This document shows, one piece after another, positions 7,769-16,326 of a stretch of 64,000 nucleotides of DNA. Origin of the DNA: Pelomonas sp. Root1237 (lineage in GTDB: Bacteria > Pseudomonadota > Gammaproteobacteria > Burkholderiales > Burkholderiaceae_C); contig NZ_LMDK01000012.1 of the NCBI RefSeq assembly GCF_001425055.1, positions 124,001-188,000 of the forward strand, given 5' to 3'. The stretch's first letter is position 1; each line of letters starts with the position of its first letter. Both the position numbers and the translations under genes were made by a program. The notes under the pieces are model-generated. The model saw nothing but the letters and a program-made list of their open reading frames with translations. It did no database searches and was not told the origin of the DNA.

Positions 7769-7936
7769 ATGCGCAAAATGATTTTGCTGCTGCCGTTGAT
7801 CGGCGCTACCGCCTTGGCCCACGACGGCCACGGCGCACCGGGTGTTCATCTGCACGGTTGGGATGGCGTCGGCATGACGGCCCTCGTCGCCGCCGCCGGC
7901 TTCGCGATCTGGTGGTTCGCCAAGGGCCGCAAGTGA
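7769..7936 (+). CDS. Small histidine-containing membrane or secreted protein between ureA and ureB
   Basis: This 55-residue gene fills the gap between ureA and ureB and overlaps the ureB start (TGATG). It begins with a hydrophobic signal-like stretch ([14 protein letters not shown]), then a short histidine-rich part ([16 protein letters not shown]), then a second hydrophobic helix ([20 protein letters not shown]) with a positive end. Such a layout suggests a tiny membrane protein with a periplasmic metal-binding loop, perhaps linked to nickel, but that is inference. Its fixed place inside the operon and clean coding frame argue that it is real. Confidence 0.7.
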   Translation: MRKMILLLPLIGATALAHDGHGAPGVHLHGWDGVGMTALVAAAGFAIWWFAKGRK

Positions 7937-8237
7937 TGGTGCCGGGCGAATTGATCACCGCCGAGGGTGAACACGAACTCAACCCGGGCCGCCGCACGCT
8001 GACGCTGAAGGTCGCCAACACCGGCGAGCGGCCCATCCAGATTGGCTCCCACTACCACTTCGCCGAGACCAACGCGGCGCTGGGCTTCGATCGCGAGGCC
8101 GCACGCGGCATGCGCCTGAACATCTGCAGCGGCACTGCCGTGCGTTTCGAGCCCGGGCAGACGCGCACCGTCGAGCTGGTGGACTTGGCCGGCGACCGGA
8201 CGGTCTACGGCTTCCGTGGCCTCGTGCAGGGCAAGCT

Positions 8238-8241
<4 letters not shown>
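7936..8241 (+). CDS. ureB: Urease beta subunit
   Basis: The product is 101 residues, the normal UreB length. It has [18 protein letters not shown] at the start, [20 protein letters not shown] in the middle and [23 protein letters not shown] at the end, all typical of UreB. The ATG is the one overlapping the stop of the small upstream gene; the longer in-frame extension would run back through that gene and is rejected. The stop overlaps the ureC start by four bases. Confidence 0.97.
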
Positions 8242-9956
<1,715 letters not shown>

Positions 9957-10020
9957 ACTGCGACTGACCACTGCTCGCGCTATTGATTCACCAACGGAAG
10001 TTGGGTCGAATTCAGCACAC

Positions 10021-10851
10021 CTATACAGCCGGACTAGGTAGCTTGAACTTTGGGTTCATGAAGATGATTTGGTCCAAATCAGAAAAGAACGACATCAAGT
10101 TGTAGAGCGTGATCGGCGCATTGCCGGGATGAGCCCCATGGCAGCGCATATCGAAGCAACTGCCCAGTCGAGTGTGCTCGTTCGTGTCGATCATTCCCAT
10201 CCCCTCAATCACCCAGAGTAGCGGGCGATCAAAGACCTCTTGAAGTTCAGCAATGCTATTGACCGAGTCGATTTTCTTGAACCTCTTGTACCGACCGTTT
10301 GTGGCTGCAGCCATTTGCTGAGCCATGTTATTGAACTTGTCCAGACCTCCGTGTTCAAGCACACGTTGAATGCGGTCAATAGCCGCGCTCCACCCGAGGA
10401 CGACGGCCGCTCGCAGATGCCCGTTTTTCGCGCACGCAAGGGCTTCCGCAAGATAGTCGCTTTCATCTGCGTTGGAGAGTCCAGCAAAGAAAGCATCAAA
10501 TGACGATGACCCCTGACCGCCAAGCGCCCCTTGCTGCGACGGAATGAGGAGGTCATCGTTGAACGGCTTGATAACCAACTCAAGGGCTGCAAGGTAGCTG
10601 GCGACTCGATTGTTTGGTCCACTAAGCTTGATCAGGCGCGTGAACTGAGCGCCGTACTTCTCAAGCGTTTCCTGCGTCAATGAATGCTTCAGCTTCGGCG
10701 CAAGGTCTTTGTGCCACTCTCCGCCCAGTGCTTTCGCTTCTGAACGCAGTGCAGTTTTCCCGACAGTCGGTACTTGCTCTGCCTTGAGTGATTTCCGTAG
10801 CGCCTTGGCGCGCGCCAAGAACGCTTCAAGCGTTTCGTGACCAACGCTCAC
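10021..10851 (-). CDS. HEPN-like protein of unknown function, second gene of a two-gene module
   Basis: I do not recognise a named family. The 276-residue protein has a helical middle part, LAEALACAKNGHLRAAVVLGWSAAIDRIQ (in two stretches around residues 135-165), which is the usual first-helix pattern of HEPN domains. It also has a later MRCHGAH motif, which fits the R-X4-H signature of HEPN ribonucleases. HEPN proteins commonly act in toxin-antitoxin, abortive-infection and other defence systems; that role is inferred. The start overlaps the upstream gene by four bases. Sampled lines are about 43-47% G+C, far below the neighbours, which suggests recent acquisition. It lies between ureC and ureE. 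Confidence 0.65.
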   Translation of the reverse strand: MSVGHETLEAFLARAKALRKSLKAEQVPTVGKTALRSEAKALGGEWHKDLAPKLKHSLTQETLEKYGAQFTRLIKLSGPNNRVASYLAALELVIKPFNDDLLIPSQQGALGGQGSSSFDAFFAGLSNADESDYLAEALACAKNGHLRAAVVLGWSAAIDRIQRVLEHGGLDKFNNMAQQMAAATNGRYKRFKKIDSVNSIAELQEVFDRPLLWVIEGMGMIDTNEHTRLGSCFDMRCHGAHPGNAPITLYNLMSFFSDLDQIIFMNPKFKLPSPAV

Positions 10852-11519
10852 GACAGCTTCTTCACTACTTCGGCCAAGGCCTTCCTGCCTTCATCAGAGA
10901 GCCGCAAATCGGTGACGTCTTTTGACCATTCGCCGAAGTCGAAGATCGACGCATTGTTCTTAAAGTTTTTCGTGAAGTTTGGGGCGTCAAGACATTTCCG
11001 CATCCTGCATTCTTCGCGTACAGCCTCGACGGTGGTAGTGAACTCTCCATCCAATAGTGCCTGGTGTAGCGCCTGAAACATTGCGATCCGCATCTGGCCG
11101 TCAGACATGCTCGTCGCCCCGAAATCGGTGATCAGCAGCTCGAAGTTGTCACCCTCTTTGTAGAACACGTTATTTATGTGTTCCAGAGTCACTCCGCCGG
11201 TCGCCATGAAGCGCTTGGTCTTCATGTGAAGGTCCGACATGTTGATGTCTGAGCCACCCCCAACCTTCGGCTGCGCGCCGAGAGAACGGGAGGCGCCGAG
11301 GTCAATTGCCTCTGCCAACTTCTCCTCAGCGTCAGCGGCCTTAGCTACCTTTGATTCCTGCTTTTGGTCGGTATGTGCGGGCGGCGGAGGCTTTGGTGGG
11401 GATTCGCGCTTTGAGAGAGCGTTTTTCAAGAGCATTTCGAAGCACATCACCTTCAACGGCTCAGGGACGAGCGCCACGATCTCAACGATCTCCTTGATTT
11501 CCTCTTTGAGGTCCGCCAT
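10848..11519 (-). CDS. Unknown protein, first gene of the HEPN-like module
   Basis: This 223-residue protein is not a family I can name. Residues 1-35 form a helical region (MADLKEEIKEIVEIVALVPE), followed by a lysine/proline/alanine-rich linker to about residue 85. A compact C-terminal domain ends DLRLSDEGRKALAEVVKKL, a pattern often seen at the end of winged-helix domains. The ATG at 11519 is preferred to an in-frame GTG at 11528, because only the ATG has a weak AGGT ribosome-binding site. The gene is low in G+C and coupled (ATGA) to the HEPN-like gene, so it may be its regulator, sensor or antitoxin; this is inference. Confidence 0.6.
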   Translation of the reverse strand: MADLKEEIKEIVEIVALVPEPLKVMCFEMLLKNALSKRESPPKPPPPAHTDQKQESKVAKAADAEEKLAEAIDLGASRSLGAQPKVGGGSDINMSDLHMKTKRFMATGGVTLEHINNVFYKEGDNFELLITDFGATSMSDGQMRIAMFQALHQALLDGEFTTTVEAVREECRMRKCLDAPNFTKNFKNNASIFDFGEWSKDVTDLRLSDEGRKALAEVVKKLS

Positions 11520-11587
11520 GGTCCGCACCTAACTGAAAAGTGATGCTGAATGTTACTGGGTTCAGCGTGGCGCCATCAGCGCGCTTG

Positions 11588-11660
11588 TCCGACCACCTGC
11601 ACCAGCCGATGACATTGCCGCGCGACGACGCGACGTCGCCACGTCATGCTCATCAAGCTC
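11588..11660 (+). pseudogene. Fragment of a RAYT transposase gene (middle part)
   Basis: About 73 bases match the middle of the intact transposase gene at 13658-14182, around the codons for the catalytic HLH motif, with base changes and small deletions. The shared core includes GATGACATTGCCGCGCGACG. In the fragment the HLH region is altered and the frame is broken, so it cannot code for an active enzyme. It directly precedes a BIME unit (11662-11740). Confidence 0.75.
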
Positions 11661-11661
11661 C

Positions 11662-11740
11662 TAGGTCGGGGTGAGCGTGCGAACCCCGACATCTCGGGCG
11701 GCGGAATGAGTTAGGGTTCACTCCGCTCACCCCAACTACG
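11662..11740. repeat. REP/BIME unit A (diverged)
   Basis: The unit holds two inverted REP hairpins. The first has stems GTCGGGGT/ACCCCGAC around GAGCGTGCGA; the second is a degenerate partner (TTAGGGTTCACTCCGCTCACCCCAA). It differs from the consensus unit at 13567-13648 by several substitutions, so it is an older copy. It lies between two transposase fragments. Confidence 0.8.
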
Positions 11741-11749
11741 AAAAGCCCG

Positions 11750-11822
11750 ATGCGCTACCGCCGCGCCGACACCCCGGGCGCTACCTACTTCTTCACGTTG
11801 AACGCGGCCGACCGAAGCGGGG
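11750..11822 (+). pseudogene. Fragment of a RAYT transposase gene (5' end)
   Basis: Starting at ATGCGCTACCG, about 73 bases are nearly identical to the first 24 codons of the intact transposase gene at 13658, including the codons for TYFFTLNAADRSG. The copy then stops abruptly and runs into the 7-bp tandem repeat. Its position right after BIME unit A copies the relation of the intact gene to unit E, so this is the stump of an earlier REP-RAYT copy. Confidence 0.85.
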
Positions 11823-11829
11823 AACGTAA

Positions 11830-11892
11830 GCTCGTTGCTCGTTGCTCGTTGCTCGTTGCTCGTAGCTCGTAGCTCGTAGCTCGTTGCTCGTA
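11830..11892. repeat. 7-bp tandem repeat, nine units of GCTCGTT or GCTCGTA
   Basis: Nine head-to-tail units occupy 63 bases in the order T T T T A A A T A at the last position. The final GCTCGTA merges into the first bases of the next REP (CGTAGGTTGGGG). A single GCTCGTA also precedes the REP at 12424, so the unit seems to grow from the REP boundary by slippage. It does not code. Confidence 0.9.
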
Positions 11893-11964
11893 GGTTGGGG
11901 TGAGCCTGCGAACCCCAACATCTCGGCCGGCAGAATGCGTTGGGTGCAATCCGTTCACCCAACC
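11890..11964. repeat. REP/BIME unit B
   Basis: The first hairpin has stems GTTGGGGT/ACCCCAAC around GAGCCTGCGA. The spacer ATCTCGGCCGGCAGAA leads to a shortened second hairpin, GTTGGGTGCAATCCGTTCACCCAAC. It lies 35 bases before the GTG start of the small membrane protein gene, so it may sit in that gene's leader. Confidence 0.85.
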
Positions 11965-11998
11965 AACTCAACTGCCGAACCAAACGGCGCCTCAAAGC

Positions 11999-12406
11999 GT
12001 GAACACCAAAGATGTACCGGCCCCCATTTGGGCCATCGCCATCACATGCTGGACATTCACCTTCGTGACAACGGCTCATCTGTGGATGGGCAGTTCCGCT
12101 GAAGCGATAGGTGCGCCGGGAGGAGGCGTTGGCCTGCTGTTGAAGACGGCCTTGGCTTCGGGGCCTGGTGCGCTCGGCTACTGGCTCATCAAGGGTCGGC
12201 GATGGGTGCGGTGGTTGTTCCCACTCCTTGTTTTGGCAGCCTTGCTGGTGGTAATGGGTCAAGTTCTTTGCCCGGGCCTTGGGCCGGATGCTGACGAAGC
12301 CAACTGCAGTCACAGTGTTTGGCCGGCTGTCTATCTCTTGGCCACTTTGGTGATGACCATCGCAGTGTTCATCTACACCTGGAAGCCAGCGTATCCATCC
12401 GATTGA
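11999..12406 (+). CDS. Small multi-pass membrane protein, unknown
   Basis: The 135-residue protein has four likely membrane helices: IWAIAITCWTFTFVTTAHLW, a segment around GVGLLLKTALASGPGALGYWLI, LFPLLVLAALLVVMG, and VYLLATLVMTIAVFIYTW. A short loop before the last helix has two cysteines (LCPGLG and NCSHS). A GTG start at 11999 is chosen because the open frame further upstream runs into REP DNA. Sampled G+C is near 52%, below the window norm. No family is recognised, and REP units flank it on both sides. Confidence 0.5.
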   Translation: MNTKDVPAPIWAIAITCWTFTFVTTAHLWMGSSAEAIGAPGGGVGLLLKTALASGPGALGYWLIKGRRWVRWLFPLLVLAALLVVMGQVLCPGLGPDADEANCSHSVWPAVYLLATLVMTIAVFIYTWKPAYPSD

Positions 12407-12423
12407 TGGGGTGGGCCGGCAGC

Positions 12424-12503
12424 TCGTAGGTTGGAGTGAACTTGCGAACTCCAACGTTCGGGCCGACAGAATTCGTTGGGGGTTACTCCGTTCACTCCAA
12501 CCT
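12424..12503. repeat. REP/BIME unit C (diverged)
   Basis: Stems are GTTGGAGT/ACTCCAAC for the first hairpin; the second reads GTTGGGGGTTACTCCGTTCACTCCAAC. A compensating change (GGGG to GGAG on one arm, CCCC to CTCC on the other) keeps the stem paired, which indicates selection for the hairpin. It is preceded by a single GCTCGTA heptamer. Confidence 0.8.
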
Positions 12504-12523
12504 GCCGAACTTTATAGTCGGGC

Positions 12524-12961
12524 ATGCGCTTCAATATTGCGTCCTTTGCGCTACTCGCGGCTCATGCGTTCATCGCATCACCGTGTGCAGCGGAAGAGTC
12601 CGACACAGGCTCGACTGTGCGTCCCGCCAGACCTTCCGCTGCAGCCTTGATCGCCACACCGGAGTCAGGTGCGGCGTTTTCGGGGCGTCCGCTAGACCTG
12701 AGCGTCCGACGCTCGATGTTTTCTGCTCAGGCGCCGCATGCTGCCGCGCAGGGCGAGGACAGTCGCCTGGGCAAGGCGATTGCAGCGACAGCAATCCGGC
12801 CTTGCATCTCGCCGGCCAATCGTGAGGTCTACCAACTCCCGACCGTGCCGCCGCCGCAGGAGCCGACCTCGGTGATCGACGCTACCGGAAACACCGCCTT
12901 CGCTGCTACTTCCGCTGTCTGGCTGGTGACACAGGCTGTCAGCGGTGCCTGCAGAAAGTAA
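12524..12961 (+). CDS. Secreted protein of unknown function
   Basis: The 145-residue protein has a clear signal peptide (MRFNIASFALLAAHAFIASPCAA, cleavage near residue 23). The mature part is rich in alanine, serine and proline, with a few cysteines (one in the segment RPCISPANREVY, one near the C-terminus), and ends in a short hydrophobic stretch followed by CRK. No domain is recognised. It starts 21 bases after BIME unit C, without a strong ribosome-binding site. Confidence 0.45.
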   Translation: MRFNIASFALLAAHAFIASPCAAEESDTGSTVRPARPSAAALIATPESGAAFSGRPLDLSVRRSMFSAQAPHAAAQGEDSRLGKAIAATAIRPCISPANREVYQLPTVPPPQEPTSVIDATGNTAFAATSAVWLVTQAVSGACRK

Positions 12962-12970
12962 ATTCAGCTA

Positions 12971-13012
12971 GTAGGTTGGGGTGAGCCTGCGAACCCCAAC
13001 ATCTCGGCCGGT
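12971..13012. repeat. Single REP hairpin (half BIME) D
   Basis: Only the first half of the unit is present: GTAGGTTGGGGTGAGCCTGC, then GAACCCCAAC and ATCTCGGCCGG, identical to the consensus copy. The second hairpin is missing. It lies in the 3' region between the secreted-protein gene and the convergent ExbD-like gene. Confidence 0.85.
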
Positions 13013-13074
13013 CGAAGTAAGCGTGCAGGAAAGTCAGATGACGTCGGGCGAGGCGCCAGATCGACGATCCTGCG

Positions 13075-13464
13075 CTACTTGGATGAGGGCGAGGCTGACG
13101 AACCGGGTGCAGAGGGCGGGCTCATCACAACGGCAGCTTTGGCTAGGCCCTCTTCCTGTGCGATCTGCATAGCCGGCAAGACGTACTTGTATTCCACCTT
13201 CGAACTGCCCGTGACATGAAGGTCGATCGGCCTGCCACTGGATTTGAGCTCGCGCAGTTGCACTCGCAGATTCGCGAGAGCAACGGGCTTGCCTGAGAGG
13301 ATGTATTGACCGGTGTCAGTCACCACGAGACGTACATGGCGTGGCTCGGCAGACTCTCCCGATGTGACAGTGGTACTCATGGTTAGGGCGAGAGCGGCAA
13401 CCATTAGCCTGGCGTCCAAAGAGAAGAGCCTCTTGCTTTCGTTCCTTGTCGACATTGCATCCAC
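13075..13464 (-). CDS. Secreted protein with an ExbD/TolR-like periplasmic domain
   Basis: The 129-residue protein has a hydrophobic segment (RLMVAALALTMSTTV) that looks like a signal peptide or single anchor. The segment RHVRLVVTDTGQYILSGKPV, then LANLRVQLRELKSSGRPIDL and VEYKYVLPAMQIAQEEGLAK, follows the periplasmic domain of ExbD/TolR, which helps energise TonB or Tol systems. The usual N-terminal anchor with its membrane aspartate is not evident, and no exbB is adjacent. It may be a free-standing domain paralogue. A second in-frame Met (MSTRNESK) is an alternative start. Confidence 0.55.
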   Translation of the reverse strand: MDAMSTRNESKRLFSLDARLMVAALALTMSTTVTSGESAEPRHVRLVVTDTGQYILSGKPVALANLRVQLRELKSSGRPIDLHVTGSSKVEYKYVLPAMQIAQEEGLAKAAVVMSPPSAPGSSASPSSK

Positions 13465-13566
13465 TTCCGGCTACTCAACTCGGCATATGTTCTCTTAGGG
13501 AAGGCTACTAGAAACCGGCCTACCTTGAGCGGCCGCTCTTGGCCGAACTCGGAGGTTCTCACAGCC

Positions 13567-13648
13567 CGTAGGTTGGGGTGAGCCTGCGAACCCCAACATC
13601 TCGGCCGGCAGAATCCGTTGGGGTTCACTCTGTTCACCCCAACCTACG
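13567..13648. repeat. REP/BIME unit E, consensus copy next to the intact RAYT gene
   Basis: This is the cleanest copy: two REP hairpins in opposite orientation, joined by ATCTCGGCCGGCAGAATCC. The outer ends form a perfect 15-bp inverted repeat (CGTAGGTTGGGGTGA and TCACCCCAACCTACG). It ends nine bases before the RAYT start codon, so it probably lies in the leader of that gene. Confidence 0.9.
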
Positions 13649-13657
13649 AAAAGCCCG

Positions 13658-14182
13658 ATGCGCTACCGCCGCGCCGACACCCCGGGCGCTACCTACTTCT
13701 TCACGTTGAACGCGGCGGACCGCAGCGGGCAACTGCTGACTGACCACATCGATGCCCTGCGGGACAGCTTTCGCACCGTTCGCAGGTCACGCCCGTTCGT
13801 GCTGGACGCAGTCTGTGTGCTGCCCGATCACCTGCACCTGCTGATGACATTGCCGCGCGACGACGCCGACTTCGCCACGCGCATCATGCTCGTCAAGCAG
13901 GGCTTTTCGCGGCGGATACCGGCGGGCGAGCGCATCAGCGCCAGCCGCGCGGCCAAAGGGGAACGTGGGCTCTGGCAGCGGCGGTATTGGGAACACCTGA
14001 TCCGTGACGATGCCGATTTCGAACGGCATGTGGACTACATCCATTTCAATCCGGTCAAGCACGGCCGGGCCGAACGGGCGGCGGACTGGCCGCACTCCAG
14101 CATTCATCGCTTCATTCGCGAAGGCGTTGTCGATGCTGGGTGGGCAAGCGTGAGTGGCGCGGAGATGGATGCGGGCGAATAG
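13658..14182 (+). CDS. REP-associated tyrosine transposase (RAYT), IS200-like
   Basis: The 174-residue protein is a Y1/HUH single-strand transposase of the RAYT branch. It has the HUH motif HLH at residues 58-60 (VLPDHLHLLMTLP) and the catalytic tyrosine Tyr127 in RHVDYIHFNPVKHG. It begins with the typical RYRRADTPGATYFFT. RAYTs nick and process REP single strands and are thought to spread them. Here the gene sits between BIME unit E and a partial unit F, with at least four more REP copies and two dead gene fragments in the preceding 2 kb, so it is the probable driver of this repeat family. Confidence 0.93.
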   Translation: MRYRRADTPGATYFFTLNAADRSGQLLTDHIDALRDSFRTVRRSRPFVLDAVCVLPDHLHLLMTLPRDDADFATRIMLVKQGFSRRIPAGERISASRAAKGERGLWQRRYWEHLIRDDADFERHVDYIHFNPVKHGRAERAADWPHSSIHRFIREGVVDAGWASVSGAEMDAGE

Positions 14183-14183
14183 A

Positions 14184-14213
14184 GCGTTGGGGTTCGCTGT
14201 GCTCACCCAAACC
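14184..14213. repeat. Partial REP unit F downstream of the RAYT gene
   Basis: GCGTTGGGGTTCGCTGTGCT followed by CACCCAAACC is a degraded copy of the second REP hairpin. It begins right after the RAYT stop codon and completes the REP-RAYT-REP arrangement. The following 230 bases up to 14441 hold no gene that I can support. Confidence 0.7.
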
Positions 14214-14441
14214 TGCGGGTGCAAGGTGCCGTTGCCGCCCAGCCCGCCAGGAACTGCACCAGCAACCCACCGGCCTGCCCGTGGCGATGCTGTCGGCGGC
14301 GCTGCCGGAGGCCGTGCCGGCGAAATGTCCAGGTGGGCCTACGGCGGGCCTTCGGTGAAGCGCGACGGGAAGGCGCGGCGCTGCCGTGCGTGTGAGTTCG
14401 GATTTCTCCGCGCCCCTGAGTCGATCCCAGTGAAGTGCGGC

Positions 14442-15878
14442 CTACCAGCCGATGTCCTTCAGCAGCGCGAAGGTCAGGTCCTGGGGCAGAGTGACTGCGT
14501 GCAGCAGATCGCCGTTGATTGCCGGCTCCATCAGCAGGTTCGGGAAGGCGATGGTGTCGAAGTGCGATACCGACGACCCGCTCTGGAACGGATTCGGCGC
14601 GAACAGGCGGGCTCGGCCGAAAATGTCAGCACCGGCGTACTGCGAGGCATTCACGCTCATCAGCGCGGTGACGCCCGAGGAAGTGCGCGTCCGCTTGGAC
14701 AGTGCGGTCTTCAATAGATTCCCGTCGGCCAGGGACACGCTGATCACTGGGATCGTCACTGTCGGGTCGGCACCGCCCAGGGCGGGCGCGCTTCCTGCGA
14801 CGTTGTTCACGACGATCGCACCGATGGCGCCCGCGTTCTGCACGTTCTTGGCCTTGATGGCGAAGGTGCAGGTGCCGCGGTCCACCAAGGCGATGCGGCC
14901 ATTCACGGCCAGCGCGTTGGCGGCGCTCAATGGGTTGCAGGCCAGACCCGTCGAGGTGCCGGTATCAACCACCGGCATCAGCGTGCTGGTCACGGCGGAC
15001 GACGACAGCGGCGCGCCGAAGGAGGCCGTGCTGATGTTGTACGGCCCCGCCGCGGAACCGGCCGCGGGCCCGCCAATCGTGAGCGAGGGCGTGCCCAGGC
15101 TCAGCACCGTGGGCAGGCTGGTCAGCACCCCGGCTCCGCTCCAGGTCAGCTTGCCGGTGTTCAACGCCGACTCCGCACGTTGCGAGTTGGTCATGTCCAC
15201 CCACAGCAGCTTGGCCGTGTCGTCATAGATGTAGTGATCCCAGATCGACGGACGGTTGTCGAACTGTGCACCGCTGCTGCCGCTGGTGAAGGTCTGGAAG
15301 CCCAGGCCATGAGCGAACTCGTGCAGCAGCACGGTGACGAGGTCGACGTTCGGACCGTGGTTGTTGTCGAGTCCGAGGTAGAAGGGCGAGCCTGGCAGGC
15401 AATCTGCAAACAAGCCGAGGCGCGAGTTGAAGCGCGCGCGGATGTCCTGGCCATCGACCGGGTCGCCAGCGCTCAGGTTCACACCGGCAAGCTTGTTGGC
15501 GAGCGCCTGGGGATACCAGGTGTTGACCTTGGCCGCGCCCGCAAAGTCACGCCATATGTTCCATGCGCCGGCGCTGCCCAGAACGGCGGAGGTTGCAGTG
15601 CAGGTCAGCGGCTCGAAGCTGGCACGGATGACGATGGTCTGCGAGCTGGTGAGCGTCGCACCCCAAACGTTGGCCGCGGTCTGGAAGGCAATCAAGCGCT
15701 GCTGGCCGAGTGTCGTGCCGGCGTTGCCACCCACGGGAGCTGCAGGCGTCGGGTCGTTGAACCCTTCGCCCGCGGCGTTCAAGTTCTGGATGACGATGGT
15801 GGCTGCGGCCTGCGCCTGCAGGACAGAGGCGGCCAGCAGGACGCCCGCCAGTGCGCCCAGGAACTCACTTTTCTTCAT
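14442..15878 (-). CDS. Secreted zinc metalloprotease with a PA domain
   Basis: This 478-residue protein has a signal peptide (about residues 1-25, ending LQAQAA). The catalytic region contains HEFAHGLGF, with zinc ligands His186 and His190 and catalytic Glu187. A later stretch, NALAVNGRIALVDRGTCTFA and VQNAGAIGAIVVNN, is a protease-associated (PA) domain inserted before the C-terminal part, which closes with the catalytic-domain end LPQDLTFALLKDIGW. Similar extracellular proteases occur widely in betaproteobacteria. The gene overlaps the upstream 15865-16308 gene by 14 bases, so the two are probably co-expressed. Confidence 0.85.
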   Translation of the reverse strand: MKKSEFLGALAGVLLAASVLQAQAAATIVIQNLNAAGEGFNDPTPAAPVGGNAGTTLGQQRLIAFQTAANVWGATLTSSQTIVIRASFEPLTCTATSAVLGSAGAWNIWRDFAGAAKVNTWYPQALANKLAGVNLSAGDPVDGQDIRARFNSRLGLFADCLPGSPFYLGLDNNHGPNVDLVTVLLHEFAHGLGFQTFTSGSSGAQFDNRPSIWDHYIYDDTAKLLWVDMTNSQRAESALNTGKLTWSGAGVLTSLPTVLSLGTPSLTIGGPAAGSAAGPYNISTASFGAPLSSSAVTSTLMPVVDTGTSTGLACNPLSAANALAVNGRIALVDRGTCTFAIKAKNVQNAGAIGAIVVNNVAGSAPALGGADPTVTIPVISVSLADGNLLKTALSKRTRTSSGVTALMSVNASQYAGADIFGRARLFAPNPFQSGSSVSHFDTIAFPNLLMEPAINGDLLHAVTLPQDLTFALLKDIGW

Positions 15879-16308
15879 GGCTGTGCTTCCCGCGAGATTG
15901 ATCAACGGTGGAGACGGCGGCCTTGGGGTCGCGGACCAGCTTCTCTGCGGTTTCCTTCCCGGTCACGCACTGCATGTCCAGCGAACCGTCCGCCTTGCGG
16001 GTGACCACCGAATATGACAAGAAGGCATCGTTGACGCGGTAGCGCACGCCGTTGGTCGTACGGATTTCAACCGGATCGCGGGTGTCGGGATTGGTTCCCG
16101 GTGCGGCAGCGGCCGCATCAGCGCGGGCCTTGGCGGCGGCCTCGTCCATCGCCTTCGCTTCGTCGGCCGTGGGCGGGCGCAGCTGGCCCGTCACCGGGTC
16201 GCGCACGATGCGCATTCCCACCGCATCGGCCGCAAATACCGGGGCCGACCCGACGAGCACCGACATGACGGCAATCAGACCCGCAGCCTTGAACTTGATT
16301 TGAGCCAT
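15865..16308 (-). CDS. Small secreted protein upstream of the PA-domain protease
   Basis: The 147-residue protein has a signal peptide (FKAAGLIAVMSVLVGSAPVFA) followed by AVGMRIVRDPVTGQLRPPTA, an alanine-rich linker and the C-terminal VRYRVNDAFLSYSVVTRKAD. Proteins that start GMRxVRDxxTGxLRxPTxxE recur beside PEP-CTERM systems and are sometimes labelled post-PEP-CTERM domain proteins; I offer that from memory. The start at 16308 is preferred to 16317 because a GAGG ribosome-binding site lies nine bases before it. It may be a chaperone or inhibitor of the coupled protease, which is inference. Confidence 0.7.
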   Translation of the reverse strand: MAQIKFKAAGLIAVMSVLVGSAPVFAADAVGMRIVRDPVTGQLRPPTADEAKAMDEAAAKARADAAAAAPGTNPDTRDPVEIRTTNGVRYRVNDAFLSYSVVTRKADGSLDMQCVTGKETAEKLVRDPKAAVSTVDQSRGKHSHEEK

Positions 16309-16326
16309 GGTGATCATCCTCTCGTG

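Noticed and set aside
11830-11892. CRISPR-like repeat array
   Set aside because: Units are 7 bp, head to tail without spacers, and no cas gene is present.
11711-12454. A 247-codon minus-strand frame over the REP zone
   Set aside because: It runs through REP hairpins, heptamer repeats and a RAYT fragment, so it is repeat-derived.
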